A DNA stretch of 64,000 bases from Methylocystis sp. IM3 (GCF_038070105.1 NZ_JBBPBZ010000002.1:1046501-1110500), one strand, 5' to 3'; shown: positions 32,521 through 41,941, numbered from the stretch's first letter. Numbers and translations are program-made. Notes: generated by a model from the sequence alone, not told the origin.

Positions 32521-32535
32521 TTAATGCTTCGTTAA
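32521..32535. promoter_or_regulatory. CtrA box upstream of minC
   Basis: TTAATGCTTCGTTAA, exact TTAA-N7-TTAA, 47 bases before the minC start, which is promoter-proximal. In Brucella, CtrA is reported to bind the min promoter, so the same control is likely here. Confidence 0.72.
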
Positions 32536-32582
32536 CCATACGCAGTCATTAAGGAAAACTCAATCAATCGAACGAGTTCGCC

Positions 32583-33380
32583 GTGACGCAGACCGTCTCC
32601 CGCCACATCCGCTTTCGCGGACGTTCGTTTCCCACTCTCGCGCTCGAGCTCGACGCGCCGCTCGCGGACTGGATGGCGAGGCTCGACGCTTATCTGGCCT
32701 GCTCGCCAGCTTTCTTCGCCAAAAAGCCGATCGTTGTCGATGTATCCAAACTCGATCTCGATCGCGACGCACTCCGTGCGCTTCTGCGCGAGCTGATCGG
32801 GAGGGGAATTCGAATACTCGGCGTCTCCGGGGTTGACCCCGCCTGGGCCGCCGATGATCTGCCGCCCATTCTCACGGGCGGGCGCCCGGCTGCCGTTCCC
32901 GACGCGGCCGCCGCCGAAGCTTCTCCTAAAAAGGCCGAGCTGACGGCCGACGAGCGCGCAGCCTTCGAGCAGATCGCGGGCGCGCTCGCCCAGCCCGGCG
33001 AGTCCAAAGAAGCGAAGGAGCCGCCGGCCGCCGTGACTCCGGAGCAGACCCATTCGCCGCTCGTCATCGAGGCCCCTGTGCGTTCGGGCCAGACCGTCTT
33101 CTACCCCCAGGGCGACGTCATCGTCATCGGCTCGGTGAGTTCGGGCGCGGATGTGATCGCAGGCGGGTCGATCCATGTTTACGGAACCTTGCGGGGACGC
33201 GCGATGGCGGGCGCCTATGGCGAGATGCGCGCGCGCATCTTCTGCCGACGTCTCGAGGCGGAGCTTCTCGCGGTGGGAGGGGTCTATCTCACCGCCGATG
33301 AAATCGACAAGGAAATGCTGAGCCATAACGTGCAGATCTGGCTCGATTCAGAAGATGTCAAAGTGGCGCGGCTCGATTGA
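32583..33380 (+). CDS. minC: Septum site-determining protein MinC
   Basis: Inhibits FtsZ ring assembly away from mid-cell. 265 residues: N-terminal domain (RHIRFRGRSFPTLALELDAP, about 7-26), a long alanine/glutamate-rich linker (about 100-150), and the C-terminal beta-helix with YPQGDVIVIGSVSSGADVIA and GGSIHVYGTLRGRAMAG, which binds MinD. GTG start. First gene of minCDE; the CtrA box lies just upstream. Confidence 0.95.
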   Translation: MTQTVSRHIRFRGRSFPTLALELDAPLADWMARLDAYLACSPAFFAKKPIVVDVSKLDLDRDALRALLRELIGRGIRILGVSGVDPAWAADDLPPILTGGRPAAVPDAAAAEASPKKAELTADERAAFEQIAGALAQPGESKEAKEPPAAVTPEQTHSPLVIEAPVRSGQTVFYPQGDVIVIGSVSSGADVIAGGSIHVYGTLRGRAMAGAYGEMRARIFCRRLEAELLAVGGVYLTADEIDKEMLSHNVQIWLDSEDVKVARLD

Positions 33381-33396
33381 GAGAGGATAATTGAAA

Positions 33397-34212
33397 ATGA
33401 CCAAAATCGTAGTGGTCACCTCGGGTAAGGGCGGCGTCGGGAAGACGACGTCGACGGCCGCGCTCGGCGCGGCGCTCGCCCAACAGGGCAAAAAGGTCGC
33501 CGTCGTCGATTTCGACGTGGGCCTGCGAAATCTCGATCTCGTCATGGGCGCCGAGCGGCGCGTCGTCTATGATCTGATCAATGTCGCGCAAGGCGATGCG
33601 AAACTCCACCAGGCGCTCATTCGCGACAAGCGGCTGCCCAATCTTTTCCTTCTGCCGGCCTCGCAGACGCGCGACAAGGACGCCCTCACCGAAGAGGGCG
33701 TGCGCGCCGTGATTGGCGAGTTGCGCGAGAAGTTCGACTGGGTTCTTTGCGATAGCCCGGCAGGTATCGAGCGCGGCGCCACCCTCGCCATGCGCTTTGC
33801 CGACGTTGCAATCGTGGTCGCCAACCCCGAAGTTTCATCTGTGCGCGACTCTGATCGCATCATCGGCCTGCTCGACGCCAAGACCGAGCAGGCTGAAAAG
33901 GGCGAGCGCATGGCGAAGCATCTTCTGCTGACGCGCTATGACGCCGGCCGCGCCGGCCGGGGCGAGATGCTGAGCGTCGATGACGTTCTCGAAATTCTCT
34001 CCATCCCCCTCATCGGCATCGTGCCCGAGAGCGAAGAGGTGCTGCGCGCCTCCAACATGGGCTCCCCGGTTGTGCTCCACAATGCGATGAGCGCGCCCGC
34101 GCGGGCCTATGCCGATGCGGCGCAGAGGCTTTGCGGCGGCGACGTGCCCATGAATATTCCAAGCGACAGGAAGAGCCTCCTCGGCCGCCTGTTCGGCAGG
34201 AGGGCGGCATGA
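33397..34212 (+). CDS. minD: Septum site-determining ATPase MinD
   Basis: 271 residues. The deviant Walker A motif GKGGVGKTT is at about 10, followed by VVDFDVGLRNLDLVMGAE. It ends in the amphipathic membrane-targeting helix KSLLGRLFGRR. Dimerises on the membrane with ATP, recruits MinC and is released by MinE. ATG 33397 was chosen; a TTG two codons earlier is possible. It follows minC by 16 bases. Confidence 0.96.
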   Translation: MTKIVVVTSGKGGVGKTTSTAALGAALAQQGKKVAVVDFDVGLRNLDLVMGAERRVVYDLINVAQGDAKLHQALIRDKRLPNLFLLPASQTRDKDALTEEGVRAVIGELREKFDWVLCDSPAGIERGATLAMRFADVAIVVANPEVSSVRDSDRIIGLLDAKTEQAEKGERMAKHLLLTRYDAGRAGRGEMLSVDDVLEILSIPLIGIVPESEEVLRASNMGSPVVLHNAMSAPARAYADAAQRLCGGDVPMNIPSDRKSLLGRLFGRRAA

Positions 34213-34496
34213 ATCTCTTCCGCATCTTCAACCGCGGGGCCTCTGCGCCCATTGCGCGGGAGCGTCTCCAGATCCTCCTGGCGCATGAACGCAGCTCCTC
34301 CAGCAAGCCGGACCTTCTCGCGGTCCTTCACAAGGAAGTGCTCGCGGCGATCTCCAAGCACGTCGCCGTGGAGCCCGACAAGGTGGAGGTGAAAGTCCAC
34401 CGGAAAGACGAAATGTCCGTACTGGAGATCGGCATCGAGATCGATGGGGAGGCCATGACATTCCCCGCGGCCGTCACGGACGACCGGGCGGCCTGA
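34209..34496 (+). CDS. minE: Cell division topological factor MinE
   Basis: 95 residues, overlapping minD by ATGA. N-terminal MNLFRIFNRG helps membrane binding; ERLQILLAHERSSSSKPDLL is the MinD-binding segment; the remaining beta-alpha part (VEVKVHRKDEMSVLEIGIEI) dimerises. It stimulates MinD ATPase. The 150 bases downstream, before the convergent HPF-type gene, are empty. Confidence 0.95.
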   Translation: MNLFRIFNRGASAPIARERLQILLAHERSSSSKPDLLAVLHKEVLAAISKHVAVEPDKVEVKVHRKDEMSVLEIGIEIDGEAMTFPAAVTDDRAA

Positions 34497-34648
34497 AATC
34501 TCACGAGCAGCCTCTTGGCCGCGCAGGCGAGCATCGGCGACGTCGACGCAATCGCCTGCGCAAATCCTGGGACGACGTCCCTCTCGCAGAGCCGCTCGCG
34601 CCGCGGATGGCGACATCGAGCGGCGCCGCGCGCGTTGACCCTCCGGGT

Positions 34649-35215
34649 CTATTCCGGGGCCTGCTCGGCAAGGGGCGTCACGCGGCTGGCCTGCGGCCCC
34701 TTCGCGCCCTCCTCCTCCTTGAAACGCACGCGAAGTCCGGGCTTCAGATGGTCGAATCCCGAATCCTGGACGCTGTTTCGATGAAAGTAGATTTCCCGGC
34801 CATCGGCGCTTTCGAGAAAGCCGTAGCCATCCTCGCGCATGAGCCTTCTGATGACGCCTGAAGACATGTCCTCGTGTTGCTTCACCTTTCCGCGCATGCG
34901 TCCGACCTGGTCTTGCAACTGACGCACGGCGCGGTCGAATGCGTCTCCGAGGGCGAATTCGAACCGTTGGAAACGCTCGTCCTGATGGGGCGTTCGCTCG
35001 ACGGCGACTTCGCGTTCGTCGGGCAGCGCGAGATGGATGTTAATTTCATAGAGGCCGCCGGTGTGATGATGGCCGCCCGGCGCCTTGACGACGATCCGGC
35101 AGGCGGTCATCCGCCCGTAACGGTCCTCGAGCCGTTCGATATGCCGTATGATTTCGTCGCGGAAGCTGGCCGAAGGCTCCATTCCCTGAAAATCGATTTG
35201 CGGCTCAGTTTTCAT
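34649..35215 (-). CDS. HPF/RaiA domain fused to a cold-shock domain
   Basis: 188 residues, two domains. Residues 1-110 match the ribosome-hibernation S30AE fold (RDEIIRHIERLEDRYGRMTA, then GGLYEINIHLALPDEREVAV). Residues about 118-185 are a cold-shock OB domain with SSGVIRRLMREDGYGFLESA and the RNA-binding GREIYFHRNSV. Likely binds the 30S decoding region and RNA under stress. It lacks the long C-terminal dimerisation domain of long HPF. Confidence 0.85.
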   Translation of the reverse strand: MKTEPQIDFQGMEPSASFRDEIIRHIERLEDRYGRMTACRIVVKAPGGHHHTGGLYEINIHLALPDEREVAVERTPHQDERFQRFEFALGDAFDRAVRQLQDQVGRMRGKVKQHEDMSSGVIRRLMREDGYGFLESADGREIYFHRNSVQDSGFDHLKPGLRVRFKEEEGAKGPQASRVTPLAEQAPE

Positions 35216-35324
35216 GTGGCGACTCCTTCCTGACGCGATGAAGCCAGAACGACTGACAAGCTCCAGAGGCTGTTTGTTGCTTGCGCGAAAATCCTATCCT
35301 CTTTCGCAGGCGGCGGCTTCGTCC

Positions 35325-36530
35325 TTAACGTCGCACCACGCCGGCGATACGCCTGGCGGCCTCGCAAAGTTCCCGAGAAGAATTCAAAATATCGGGACAG
35401 AAGCGGAGGAAGCCTTCGCGGGCGTCGGCGATTATGCCTTCCGCCCCAAGACGATCGACAATGGACGCAGCCCCCGAATGGGGAATCGCGACGAATGCGC
35501 CGCGCGGTTGCTCTGGGGCGAAACAGGCGACCCTATGCTTGCTCAGCTCGGCCAGAAAGAGACTCTGTTGCGTCAGGCAATAGGCGCGCAACCGCTCCAC
35601 GCCGATCACCAAGGCAAATTCCAGCCCTGCGCGCGCCTGATAGAACGGCAGGATTGCCGGCGTCGACTCGAGCCAGCCATCTCCGCCTTGCGCAAAGCGC
35701 GTGGCGCCCGCCCGTTCGAAGCCGAATGGCGCGGCGACAGCGAACCAGCCCGTATCGAGGGTTCTCGGCTCTTCGTCGAGGCGCCGCGGATGCACATAGA
35801 GCCACGCGGCGCCCGGGCCGCCTCTGAGATATTTATAACAGCCGCCGACGGCGTAATCGACGTCGAGGGCGCCGACGTCGACCGGAAGGGCGCCGGCTGC
35901 GTGATAAAGATCGAGCAGGATCTCGACCCCGCACGCCCTTGCGACGTCGATGACGGCCGCGATGTCGGCAAAAAACTGCCCCGTATCGTAGAATACCAGC
36001 GAGAGAACGAGCAGGTCTGGGCGCGCTTCGAGCGCAGCGATAAAATCATTTGGTCGATAGAGCCGGCGCGCGTCCGGGCCTACCCAGTCGATTTGAATGC
36101 GTCCGCGTCCCTCATAGGCCTTCAGGATCACGTCGATCGAGTTGAACTCGCTACGGGAGGCGATCACGCGCAGGGGTCTGTCGCGCCTGTTCAGGACGGC
36201 GCGCAAGCCCTGACCCGCGCTTGCCTTGGGAATGATGCAATGCGCGCCCGCCGCATGGATCAGCGCGGCGACGCGCTGGCGAAAGCCGAGCGTCTCGGCC
36301 TGCCATCCCTCCCAGGCGCCGTCGAGATGTGAATACCAGAGGCCGAGTCCCTCGCGCACATCGTCTTCCGTGCGGTCCAGCGGGCGGCCGAGCGAATGAT
36401 TTGCAAGATAGATTGAGTCACCGCCTTTGCGCAGAACGCGTGAGAACAACGGGTCGATGTGTTCGCGCAGATCATTTTCCTGCAAGGGGCGATCGCCCAG
36501 GGTGGCGACAGACGCATTCATAGAGCTCAT
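35325..36530 (-). CDS. kynU: Kynureninase
   Basis: PLP enzyme cleaving kynurenine to anthranilate and alanine. 401 residues; the PLP lysine lies in AVGGCYKYLRGGPGAAWLYV (about 233-252), and EILLDLYHAAGALPVDVGAL contains the aspartate and histidine of the cofactor site. FGFERAG and ESTPAILPFYQAR are conserved. Its ATG overlaps the kynA stop (ATGA), so the two act as one operon. No kynurenine formamidase (kynB) gene is adjacent. Confidence 0.94.
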   Translation of the reverse strand: MSSMNASVATLGDRPLQENDLREHIDPLFSRVLRKGGDSIYLANHSLGRPLDRTEDDVREGLGLWYSHLDGAWEGWQAETLGFRQRVAALIHAAGAHCIIPKASAGQGLRAVLNRRDRPLRVIASRSEFNSIDVILKAYEGRGRIQIDWVGPDARRLYRPNDFIAALEARPDLLVLSLVFYDTGQFFADIAAVIDVARACGVEILLDLYHAAGALPVDVGALDVDYAVGGCYKYLRGGPGAAWLYVHPRRLDEEPRTLDTGWFAVAAPFGFERAGATRFAQGGDGWLESTPAILPFYQARAGLEFALVIGVERLRAYCLTQQSLFLAELSKHRVACFAPEQPRGAFVAIPHSGAASIVDRLGAEGIIADAREGFLRFCPDILNSSRELCEAARRIAGVVRR

Positions 36531-37393
36531 GGCTCAGCGCCGATGGCGGTTCTGAGGTCGAGCAATTCGGGAAAGAAGGCGCGGTCGACGATTTTCTTCA
36601 AAAAGGCGACGCCCGATGATCCGCCGGTGCCGGGCTTATAGCCGATGATGCGCTCGACCGTCTTCATATGGCGAAAGCGCCAGAGCTGATAGTGTTCGTC
36701 TATATCGACCAGTTTTTCGCATAAGGCGTATTCCTTCCAATAGGCTTCCGGCTCAGCGTAGATGCATGCGAACACCTTGACGAGTTCGGCGTTGCGTTGA
36801 TGCGGCCTGCTCCAGTCGCGTTCGATGCAGGATCGCGGCACGGGATGTCCGCATCTGCCGAGATGACGCAGAAACTCATCATAAAGGGTTGGGCGCTCGA
36901 GTTCCGCCTGCAGTTCGCGTCGCGCTGGCTCATCATGCGCATAAAGCGCAAGAATTTCGGCCTGCTTGTTGCCAAGGATGAACTCGATCAGGCGAAACTG
37001 GCGGGACTGGAGGCCCGACGCGGGTCCCAGTAAATGCCTGAACTGGACGTATTCGCTCGGGGTCAGCGTTTCGAGAACCGCCCATTGTTCGAATAATTGT
37101 CTTTGTGTCGCTTTCACGCGCGACAGTATTTTTTCGCATGGCTCGATGTCGTCGACGCAAATATGTTCACGAGCGGCCCGCAGCTCATGGAGCACGAGCT
37201 TGAACCACAGTTCAGCGACCTGATGCATGATGATGAACAGCATCTCGTCATGATGCGCTGAAAGCGGACGCTGCGCGCTCAGGACTTGGTCGAGCCTCAG
37301 ATAGCTCGCATAATCCATCTTGCCCGCGAGATCGCTATGGATCCCCGGTTCGAGATTGTCCAATTGTCGAAATGGGGCCAAGGCGGCCTCCAA
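36527..37393 (-). CDS. kynA: Tryptophan 2,3-dioxygenase
   Basis: Heme enzyme opening the indole ring of tryptophan to N-formylkynurenine. 288 residues; HHDEMLFIIMHQVAELWFKL (about 46-65) holds the substrate histidine and the FIIxHQ signature, SEYVQFRHLLGPASGLQS is conserved, and the heme-binding histidine is in WRFRHMKTVERIIG (about 245). The C-terminal GTGGSSGVAFLKK loop is present. The first gene of kynA-kynU. Confidence 0.95.
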   Translation of the reverse strand: MEAALAPFRQLDNLEPGIHSDLAGKMDYASYLRLDQVLSAQRPLSAHHDEMLFIIMHQVAELWFKLVLHELRAAREHICVDDIEPCEKILSRVKATQRQLFEQWAVLETLTPSEYVQFRHLLGPASGLQSRQFRLIEFILGNKQAEILALYAHDEPARRELQAELERPTLYDEFLRHLGRCGHPVPRSCIERDWSRPHQRNAELVKVFACIYAEPEAYWKEYALCEKLVDIDEHYQLWRFRHMKTVERIIGYKPGTGGSSGVAFLKKIVDRAFFPELLDLRTAIGAEP

Positions 37394-37595
37394 AGGCGCA
37401 TCGAAGCGGAAACGATATTGGAGATGGTAGAGCGCAGCCGCGCAAAGCGAAGCGGGGAGCGAGCTTTTTTGTGTGAGCGCAGCCTCGGCGGCGCCTGGGA
37501 GATTTTCCGGGCTCTACGCGGCGTGGCGCTTCTCGTGATCCGGCGCCGCGCCATTTCTGAGGGACTCCCTTCAGGAATGACGGAGCCGTTTTATC

Positions 37596-37874
37596 GTGCC
37601 AAAAGAAACCAGGGAACAGAAGGAAACGATCCACCGCGTCATGCACGAGTACAAGCATGGCGAGTTGCGGACAGGGCGGGCGGGAGCCAAGGTGAAGAAT
37701 CCGCGGCAGGCCATGGCCATCGCCTTGCACGAAGCCGGCGCCACGAAGCAGGAACCCCCCGCAAAGAACAGGGAGAACCTGAGGAAAACGAAGGAAAAGG
37801 AGCGCAAGGGAGACACAGCCGAGGCTGAAGCCGAGGGCAAGGAAGCCCAGGACCGCACCTTGCGGGACGAATGA
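37596..37874 (+). CDS. DUF6496 family protein (92 aa)
   Basis: Very charged small protein with HRVMHEYKHGELRTGRAGAK and VKNPRQAMAIALHEAG, the conserved segment of DUF6496, followed by a lysine/glutamate-rich tail. Role unknown. GTG start with a GGAG at slightly long spacing. Divergent from kynA across about 200 bases that show nothing else. Confidence 0.75.
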   Translation: MPKETREQKETIHRVMHEYKHGELRTGRAGAKVKNPRQAMAIALHEAGATKQEPPAKNRENLRKTKEKERKGDTAEAEAEGKEAQDRTLRDE

Positions 37875-37916
37875 ATAGCAAGACCAGCGGGCTGGCGGAC
37901 GGCGGGGCCGCCCGCG

Positions 37917-38504
37917 TCAATGGGTGTCCCGGGCGATTTTCGGCTGGTCCGCCTCGATCACGAAGCCGCGCTGGGGCGACCGCATGCCTTGCTCGAGGGC
38001 AGCGAGCGCGTTGCGCTTCGCCTTTGGCAAATCGGCTCTCGCGACGGACACGAAATCGGACGCGCTGTGGGGACAGGCGCGGCTTCCCTTGAAGACCACG
38101 ATCGCGCCGTCGGTTACGACGCTATCGCCGGCGCGTAACGTTTCGTCTCGGAGATAGGCGCTCGAACTGTCGAGCTTGACGGGACCGGCCGTATCGCAGA
38201 GCGCGGCCTTCTGGGGTCGCGAGCCAGCGACATAGGGACCGTGGCCTGCATCGCCGCCGTCGCCTGGCTCCTTCGCCGCTCGCTGGAGCCTGTGCTCATC
38301 GAGCGGCCGAATGGAGAAATTGCGCACCGCCCTTCGAGCAGCTTTCATCCGAACAGGGGCGGGCTGCGGGGCGCCGTCGCCGCCAAAAAGATCGTCCAGA
38401 AAATCCGCTCGTGCGGGCGCGCCGGAGACAAGTATGACGGAGAAGACCGCGAGACAGCCGGCGCCGCTCAAAAGCCTGTAAAGAAGCTGGACGCGCACGA
38501 CCAA
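37917..38504 (-). CDS. Hypothetical exported protein (195 aa)
   Basis: Signal peptide at about 8-33 (LLSGAGCLAVFSVILVSGAP, cleaved near ARA). The mature start DFLDDLFGGD and a C-terminal domain with LRDETLRAGDSVVTDGAIVV and FKGSRACPHSASDFVSV belong to a periplasmic family common in Hyphomicrobiales, function unknown. Monocistronic, convergent with the DUF6496 gene. Confidence 0.72.
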   Translation of the reverse strand: MVVRVQLLYRLLSGAGCLAVFSVILVSGAPARADFLDDLFGGDGAPQPAPVRMKAARRAVRNFSIRPLDEHRLQRAAKEPGDGGDAGHGPYVAGSRPQKAALCDTAGPVKLDSSSAYLRDETLRAGDSVVTDGAIVVFKGSRACPHSASDFVSVARADLPKAKRNALAALEQGMRSPQRGFVIEADQPKIARDTH

Positions 38505-38592
38505 CGCCTCGCAAACACCATTTGAAACTAACTAATCCATTAACACGACAATATGACTCCGATCAAGCTAAGCTTACTGTAAAGCATTAGCT

Positions 38593-40839
38593 TCACATGA
38601 AGCTTTGGGGATCGACGTCGATCTGTACGCGCACGCCGCCGCTTGGTTTCGGCGCCGCGGCGATGAGATCGCGCAGAAAGCCCTGCACATCGGCGCCGCG
38701 CGGCGCCTTGACGAGCAGGCGGTAGCGAAAGCGCCCGCGGATGAAGGCGATCGGCGCTTCGGCGGGGCCGAGCAGCAGCGTGTCGTCGGCATCCGGCAAG
38801 CCGCCCGGCGCGGCGACGCGATAACGCGGCGTCGGCGCAAGATCGTGGGCGGCGCGCGCGAGCGCGCGGGCGTGGGCCTCCGCGGCCGCGGCGTCCTTGC
38901 CGGAGACGATGAGCGCGGCGAGGCGGCCGAAAGGCGGCAGGCCCGCGCGCTCGCGCAGCGCGATTTCTTGTGCATAGAATTTCTCGGCGTCGCCCGAGAG
39001 CAGCGCCGCGATGACGGGGTGATCCGGCTGATGCGTCTGGATCAGCGCGCGCCCCGACCTCTCGCCGCGTCCCGCGCGTCCCGTCACCTGATTGAGTAAT
39101 TGGAAGGTGCGCTCGGCGGCGCGCGGGTCGCCGCTACCCAGACCGAGATCGGCGTCCACCACGCCGACAAGGGTGAGCTGAGGAAAATTGTGGCCCTTGG
39201 CGACGAGCTGCGTCCCGATCACGATGTCGAAGGCGCCTTTGGCGATTTCGTCGAGTTCGCGTCGCAGCCTCTCGGCGCCGCCGGGGAAATCCGACGAGAG
39301 AACCAGAATCCGCGCGTCCGGAAAAAGCGTCGCCGCTTCTTCGGCGAGGCGTTCGACGCCGGGGCCGCAGGCGGAAAGAGAGTCGGTCGCGTGGCATTCA
39401 GGGCATGTATCGGGACGCCGCTCGACATGGCCGCAATGGTGACAGACGAGGGCGCGGCGGAAGCGATGCTCGACGAGCCAGGCGTCGCATTGCCGGCAGC
39501 GGAAGCGATGGCCGCAGTCGTGACAGAGCGTGAGCGGCGCATAGCCGCGGCGATTGAGAAAGAGCAGCGCCTGCTCGCCGCGCGCAAGGGTTTCGCCAAT
39601 GGCGAGGGCGAGGCGCGGCGCGATCCAGCGCCCGCGCGGCGGCCCTTCTTTGCGCATGTCGATCGGGTCGAGAAGCGGCATCGTGCGCGCGCCGGCGCGT
39701 GCGTGGAGGCGAAGATGGCCGTAGCGCCCGCGCATCGCGTTGACGCGCGTTTCGATCGAGGGCGTCGCGGAGGCGAGAACGATGGTCGCCTCTTCGAAGC
39801 GCGCGCGCACCACCGCCATGTCGCGGGCGTGATAGGAGGCGCCGTCATCCTGCTTGTAGGCGCCCTCATGCTCTTCGTCGACGACGATCAGCCGCAGATC
39901 GTTGAACGGCAGAAACAGGGCGGAGCGCGCGCCCGCGACGACCTTGACCTCCCCCGTCGCCGCCGCGCGCCAGATACGTGCGCGCTTCCTGGGGCTCACG
40001 CCGGAGTGCCACTCCGCCGGCTTCTCGCCGAAACGCGCCGCGAAACGCTCGAGAAATTGCGCGGTCAACGCAATCTCCGGCATCATCACCAGAGCCTGCC
40101 CGCCCTCCTTCAGCGCGGCGGCGACCGCCTCGAAATAGACCTCCGTCTTTCCCGAGCCGGTGACGCCTTCGAGGAGGAAAGGCGCGTAAGTCCTGCGGCG
40201 CACCGCCTCGACGAGCGTTTCCGCCGCCTCGCCTTGCGCGGGCTCGAGGCGCGGCGCGGCGAAATCGGGATCGAGCGGGCGCGCCACAGGCTCCGGGGCC
40301 GCCGCGACGGCGACGAGCGCGCCCTCGTCGACGAGGGCGTCGATGACGCCCGCCGTGCAGGCGGCGGCCTCGGCGAGCGCTTTTTTCGAGAAGGCCATGC
40401 CGCCTTCCGCCGCCGCCAGCACGCGCGCGCGGGTGGGGGTGAGGCGGCCGGGGGGCTCGCCGGTGGCGCGATAGAGCGTGCGGGGCGCTTCCGGAGCGGC
40501 CTCCTCGGCCGCGCGGGTCGCGAGCCGCAGCGCCATGCCGCGCGGCGTCAGCGTGTAGCGCGCCAGCCAGTCGATGAAGTCGCGGAGTTTGCGGGGCAGC
40601 GGCGGCCGATCGAGCCGCGCGGCGACCGTTTTGAGATTCGACGGCGCGGCGGCGGGCGTTTCCTCGACCGACCAGACGACGCCATAGGCTTCGCGCCGGC
40701 CGAGCGGGATTTTGACGCTGTCGCCGGGCCGAAGCGCAAGGGCGGCGGGCGCGAGATAGCTGTAGGTCGTATCGACGGCGACGGGCGCCAGCACATCGAC
40801 GACCCGCGCCCCCTTCGATTGATCCGGCGCCGCGCTCAT
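38593..40839 (-). CDS. priA: Primosomal replication helicase PriA
   Basis: Restarts stalled forks by loading DnaB. 748 residues: 3-prime-end-binding domain, then Walker A GVTGSGKTEVY (about 221), DEEHEGAYKQDD as the DEAH-type box, and eight zinc-binding cysteines in CHDCGHRFRCRQCDAW and VCHHCGHVERRPDTCPECHA (about 434-478). The helicase C-terminal motif RAGRGERSGRALIQT is intact. Full length, monocistronic. Confidence 0.96.
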   Translation of the reverse strand: MSAAPDQSKGARVVDVLAPVAVDTTYSYLAPAALALRPGDSVKIPLGRREAYGVVWSVEETPAAAPSNLKTVAARLDRPPLPRKLRDFIDWLARYTLTPRGMALRLATRAAEEAAPEAPRTLYRATGEPPGRLTPTRARVLAAAEGGMAFSKKALAEAAACTAGVIDALVDEGALVAVAAAPEPVARPLDPDFAAPRLEPAQGEAAETLVEAVRRRTYAPFLLEGVTGSGKTEVYFEAVAAALKEGGQALVMMPEIALTAQFLERFAARFGEKPAEWHSGVSPRKRARIWRAAATGEVKVVAGARSALFLPFNDLRLIVVDEEHEGAYKQDDGASYHARDMAVVRARFEEATIVLASATPSIETRVNAMRGRYGHLRLHARAGARTMPLLDPIDMRKEGPPRGRWIAPRLALAIGETLARGEQALLFLNRRGYAPLTLCHDCGHRFRCRQCDAWLVEHRFRRALVCHHCGHVERRPDTCPECHATDSLSACGPGVERLAEEAATLFPDARILVLSSDFPGGAERLRRELDEIAKGAFDIVIGTQLVAKGHNFPQLTLVGVVDADLGLGSGDPRAAERTFQLLNQVTGRAGRGERSGRALIQTHQPDHPVIAALLSGDAEKFYAQEIALRERAGLPPFGRLAALIVSGKDAAAAEAHARALARAAHDLAPTPRYRVAAPGGLPDADDTLLLGPAEAPIAFIRGRFRYRLLVKAPRGADVQGFLRDLIAAAPKPSGGVRVQIDVDPQSFM

Positions 40840-40937
40840 GGGGGCGGGCTTAAAGCATAAAGCGACGCGCCGGAAGCGGCGGAACGAAGGGCGCCGCGCG
40901 CGGTTGCATCTGCCACGGAAGGCGGCCGGAGGCTCCT

Positions 40938-41483
40938 ATGGAAAAGGCAAGGGACGGGAACTGGACAGATATCGGCCGGTCGGCGGCGGTGACGGGCGTG
41001 GTGGCGGCGCTCGCGACCTCCGCCGCGCTCGCCGCTCTCGCGAAGATCGACGGGAAAGGAGCGCTTCAGCCGATGAACGCCACGAGCCACTGGCTCAATG
41101 GCGATCCCGCGGCCAATGTCGAGTTGCCGACCGCGCGCCATACGCTGGTCGGCTTCCTCACGCATGTGGCGTCGGCGATTTTCTGGGCCGCGCCCTTCGA
41201 GGCCTGGCTCGCGGCCAATCCGCCGCGCTCCTTCTCCACCCTGCTGCGCGACTCGGCGGCCATGGCGGGAATCGCCGCCGCGATCGACTACGGCGCGACG
41301 CCCAGGCGTTTCACGCCGGGCTGGGAGCTCCTGTTCAGCAAGGCGGAACTGCCCGTTCCCTATCTCGCCTTCACCCTCGGTCTCGCGGGGGGCGCGATGG
41401 CGTCCGCGCGCCTGAGGGACCCGGCGCGGTTGAAATGGAGAGGGACGAGCCCCCTCCGTCTGTTGCGCGCCATTCGGGCTTAG
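40938..41483 (+). CDS. Hypothetical membrane protein (181 aa)
   Basis: Three to four hydrophobic helices: AAVTGVVAALATSAALAALA (about 15-34), TLVGFLTHVASAIFWAAPFE (about 69-88), one in AAMAGIAAAIDYG, and LAFTLGLAGGAMASARL near the end. No family recognised. Its stop overlaps that of the convergent gene at 41480. Divergent from priA. Confidence 0.65.
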   Translation: MEKARDGNWTDIGRSAAVTGVVAALATSAALAALAKIDGKGALQPMNATSHWLNGDPAANVELPTARHTLVGFLTHVASAIFWAAPFEAWLAANPPRSFSTLLRDSAAMAGIAAAIDYGATPRRFTPGWELLFSKAELPVPYLAFTLGLAGGAMASARLRDPARLKWRGTSPLRLLRAIRA

Positions 41484-41941
41484 GGGCAGGCGTCCCAGAA
41501 GCCGGCGCGGCGCGAGGCGTCGGTGTAGTACCAGCACAGGCCCGGGGCCGGCGCGGCGGAAGTCGCATAGGCGGCCGCAGCGGCCGCGCCCAGGAACCCG
41601 AGCGCCGCCCCCGCGGCGATGGCGCCGCCGGGACGCCAGCCGTAATGCGGACGACGCCATCCGCCCCAATAGCCGCCATGGAAGCCGGGCCGCACGGCAT
41701 GGCCGGGCCGATAGGCCGGCGGGCGGATATGGGCCGGCGGGCGATGCACGGGCGGGCGGACATGCGCCGGCGGCCGTACATGGCCGCCGCCTGGCCTGCC
41801 GCCGTGGTATTGGATCTGTGTCGGTTGAGCCGCCGTCTCGGGCGCAGGCGCGGCGGGCAGAGCGAGGACGTCCGCCGTCTGGCTCAGAATGATCGCGCCA
41901 ACTGTCGCAGCCGCGCAGAAGCGCACACAGAACCTTTTCAT
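41480..41941 (-). CDS. Secreted proline/histidine/glycine-rich protein
   Basis: 153 residues. Signal peptide at about 1-28, then HVRPPAHVRPPVHRPPAHIR repeats, a GWRRPHYGWRP segment, a glycine/alanine-rich hydrophobic helix, and an end LCWYYTDASRRAGFWDACP with two cysteines. This architecture is frequent in alphaproteobacteria; the function is unknown, and histidines could bind metal. Low-complexity composition limits family assignment. Confidence 0.7.
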   Translation of the reverse strand: MKRFCVRFCAAATVGAIILSQTADVLALPAAPAPETAAQPTQIQYHGGRPGGGHVRPPAHVRPPVHRPPAHIRPPAYRPGHAVRPGFHGGYWGGWRRPHYGWRPGGAIAAGAALGFLGAAAAAAYATSAAPAPGLCWYYTDASRRAGFWDACP

